In this document: piece after piece, positions 62,290 through 64,000 of the stretch
How the letters are laid out: the number at the start of each line of letters is the position of its first letter
How positions within the stretch are numbered: position 1 is the stretch's first letter
Assembly: GCA_016711295.1 (NCBI GenBank)
Contig: JADJTE010000007.1
Location: 281,975-345,974, forward strand
Origin: Sphingobacteriales bacterium
GTDB taxonomy: Bacteria > Bacteroidota > Bacteroidia > Chitinophagales > UBA2359
DNA: 64,000 nt
Reading direction: 5' to 3'
Program-made: the position numbers and the translations under genes
Notes under the pieces: generated by a model
What the model was told of the DNA's origin: nothing
The model's database searches: none
What the model saw: only the letters and a program-made list of their open reading frames with translations

Positions 62290-63160
62290 TGCGGTAGTGA
62301 ATGCCGTAGCAGATTATGATTGTGCCGACGGACTTGACGTAACTATTACAGAAGGACCTGCTGGTGCTACCTATACTTTTGAACCCGAACTAGGCACTAA
62401 CGGCTTAGCTAATGGTTCTCATGAAGTAACCGTTACGGCTAGCAATGGTTGCTCTACCATTGTGTCTTTCGGCGTTGAATGTATCGCCGACCCCTGCGAC
62501 GGAGTAAGCGTATCGGGTACAGCATCTTACGATTGTGACGGTGGTGGTTTATCTGTTAGCGGTTCAGGCGGTACTGCTCCTTATACCTATTCTACAGCTA
62601 ATGGGTCGCTATTGAGCAACGGTACTTATACCATTAATATTACTGATGCCAATGGTTGCCAAGGCACTACTTCTGTTGTCGTATCTTGCGCAGGCGACCC
62701 CTGCGACGGCATTACAGTAAGCGGCTCGGCAGTCTATGATTGCAACGGCGGCGGCTTGACCGTTAGCGGTTCGGGCGGTGTTGAGCCTTATAGCTATTCT
62801 CTTGCCAATGGCTCACAACTCGCTAATGGCAACTACACCATCAACATCACTGATGCCAATGGTTGCAACGGACAAGCTACCGTAACTGTAAACTGTTCAA
62901 CCGAATGTACAACCCCACCGAATGCTGCAACTATAGCTTATACAGGCGGCGCATTGTGTAACTCAGCACTTGAGGGTATGTCAACCGTAAATCTATCCGC
63001 ATTAGTCGTAGGCGACGCAGGCGGCACTTGGTCGGGCCAAGGCGGTGCAGCAAGTGGCACATTCGATGCAGCAGGTTTAGCACCTGCTATATATACACTT
63101 ACTTATACTGTTACGCACCTGGCTGCCCTACAGCATCATCTACCCAAAGTTTCACCGTAG
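62219..63160 (+). CDS. Giant adhesin, further repeat segment
   Basis: True coding begins at about 62258 (CVGTGSITVTD). Three SprB-like units share the pattern DPCDGVSVSGTASYDCDGGG, LSVSGSGGTAPYTYS and GTYTINITDANGCQG. After that is an Ig-like domain (GDAGGTWSGQGGAASGTFD). The frame shifts near 63115, and the correct continuation is APGCPTASSTQSFTVADC. Confidence 0.85.
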   Translation: MVLPISLLSMPMVCVGTGSITVTDAVVNAVADYDCADGLDVTITEGPAGATYTFEPELGTNGLANGSHEVTVTASNGCSTIVSFGVECIADPCDGVSVSGTASYDCDGGGLSVSGSGGTAPYTYSTANGSLLSNGTYTINITDANGCQGTTSVVVSCAGDPCDGITVSGSAVYDCNGGGLTVSGSGGVEPYSYSLANGSQLANGNYTINITDANGCNGQATVTVNCSTECTTPPNAATIAYTGGALCNSALEGMSTVNLSALVVGDAGGTWSGQGGAASGTFDAAGLAPAIYTLTYTVTHLAALQHHLPKVSP

Positions 63161-64000
63161 CCGATTGTAATCCCGCTCCCGTCGCTAATGCCGATGTGAG
63201 TTTTGTCTCTCCCTCGGCTACTTCTATCACATTTGACGTAACTGATAACGATACCGACCTACCCGTAGGCTGTGGTATTGCATTAGTAGCCATCAATAGC
63301 GTCAGCGCACCCGGTACATTAGACGGCTTTGAAGCCAATGGTAATGTCACTATCAATATCAATGGCTCTGACCAAGACATCATCGTATTCTATACCATCG
63401 AAGATTGCGTCGGTCAAACTGCCGTTGGACAATGGACTATCAACGTAACCGATTGCGGTGCTAATGCAGGTACAATCACTCAGCCATCACACCCCAAATT
63501 CTGTGCCGATGATAATGTACAGTTTGAACACTTTGGCGTAGCAGGCGGCAATTATTCATTAGCCTATGCTGTTGTGGATAGCGAAGGCAACTTGGCTTAC
63601 TACGGACCTAACGTAGGCACACTGCCTTTCAACGCGGCGGTACCACCTATCTCGCCTGCTGGCTCATACCAAATTTATGGTGTAAGTTATGAAACTGCAC
63701 TCGGTTTGCCGGCGTGGCCTGTTCCCGCTGATGCTTGTGCCGATGTAAGCGAACCTATCAACGTCAATGTATTCGCGCCATTAGAGACAACTACTGCTTA
63801 CTTCTGCAATGGCGATGGTACTATTGATATCAAGATATTCATCTATGGTGGAGCTCCTTCATTCTACGGAGGCGGTAGCTATATTACCAACTTTACATCA
63901 ACGCTAGGACAAACAGTATGGACACCCGCAGGTGTAATCGAAACACAGTTGGAAGGCTATATTGGCGCAGATGCAGCATTATTCGCCATCGGCAATGGTA
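63115..64000 (+). CDS. Giant adhesin, last segment in the window (runs off the edge)
   Basis: Frame 1 is open from GCA 63115 to the window end without a stop. It reads APGCPTASSTQSFTVADC, ANADVSFVSPSATSITFDV, VAINSVSAPGTLDGFEANG, DIIVFYTIEDCVGQTA and onward. These look like further beta-sandwich domains. The gene has therefore at least 1,540 codons so far; the sorting domain must be beyond the window. Confidence 0.85.

Noticed and set aside
1..64000. Programmed frameshifting or an alternative genetic code to explain the broken genes
   Set aside because: The shifts have no common slippery motif, occur in unrelated genes and in both directions. The stops that interrupt frames are normal stops elsewhere. 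Sequence error or decay explains them more simply.
1..64000. tRNA or rRNA genes
   Set aside because: I looked in the longer gaps for T-loop and acceptor patterns and saw none. A covariance search would be needed to rule them out fully.

Overview
The window is a piece of a Bacteroidota chromosome, most likely from the Chitinophagales/Saprospirales side of the phylum. Four things support this. Several very large secreted proteins end in type IX secretion (T9SS) sorting domains of type A or of type B (gliding motility-associated, CHU_C). Promoters fit the Bacteroidota pattern TAnnTTTG (-7), sometimes with TTTG about 20 bases upstream. Start codons lack Shine-Dalgarno sequences. The housekeeping genes include a futalosine-pathway MqnA-type protein.

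Layout. 1-4.8 kb: the end of an unknown gene, then a secreted subtilisin-like protease fused to a long adhesive tail with a type B sorting domain. 5.2-16.4 kb (minus): one giant exoprotein of about 3,700 residues built from a repeated Ig-like module, HYR domains and a type A sorting domain. 17.6-21.0 kb (minus): a choice-of-anchor-B/LVIVD protein. 21.3-29.9 kb: a conserved core with queE, two heterodisulfide-reductase-like Fe-S proteins, a small membrane protein, EVE and SPOR proteins, a STAS protein, ribonuclease Z, an MqnA-like protein and a DagK-like lipid kinase. 30-31.3 kb: an ISL3-family insertion sequence. 31.5-36.7 kb (minus): a BNR-repeat exoprotein split by an ISAs1-family element with a perfect 10-bp target duplication. 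37.2-40 kb (minus): a SprB-repeat type B exoprotein that shares a roughly 400-residue module with the protease. 40.1-41 kb: accD. 41-42.7 kb: a repeat-rich patch with a second, damaged ISAs1 copy, followed by a type IIG restriction-modification enzyme (42.7-46.5 kb). 46.6-48.1 kb: a small membrane protein, a ComF-family protein and a DUF697-like protein. 48.1-48.9 kb: tandem repeats. 48.9-52.7 kb: a large predicted outer-membrane protein. 52.7-53.7 kb (minus): an SDR epimerase. 54-57.6 kb: another type B exoprotein. 58.1-64 kb: a cohesin-like/dockerin-like protein, then a giant cohesin-like plus SprB-repeat adhesin that runs off the window.

Two themes stand out. First, more than half of the sequence codes for modular surface or secreted proteins, and domains are visibly shared among them. 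Second, the intergenic spaces carry at least three dispersed non-coding repeat families: a MITE-like element of about 113 bp with 12-bp terminal inverted repeats, a composite of an 80-100 bp block plus a heptamer array, and CCCCTC palindromes.

Many reading frames are interrupted by single-base shifts, roughly 25 in 64 kb, plus two in-frame stops. Comparing the two ISAs1 copies puts several of the differences in homopolymers, so a good share are probably sequence errors. Segments of one gene are listed separately below and linked in the text.
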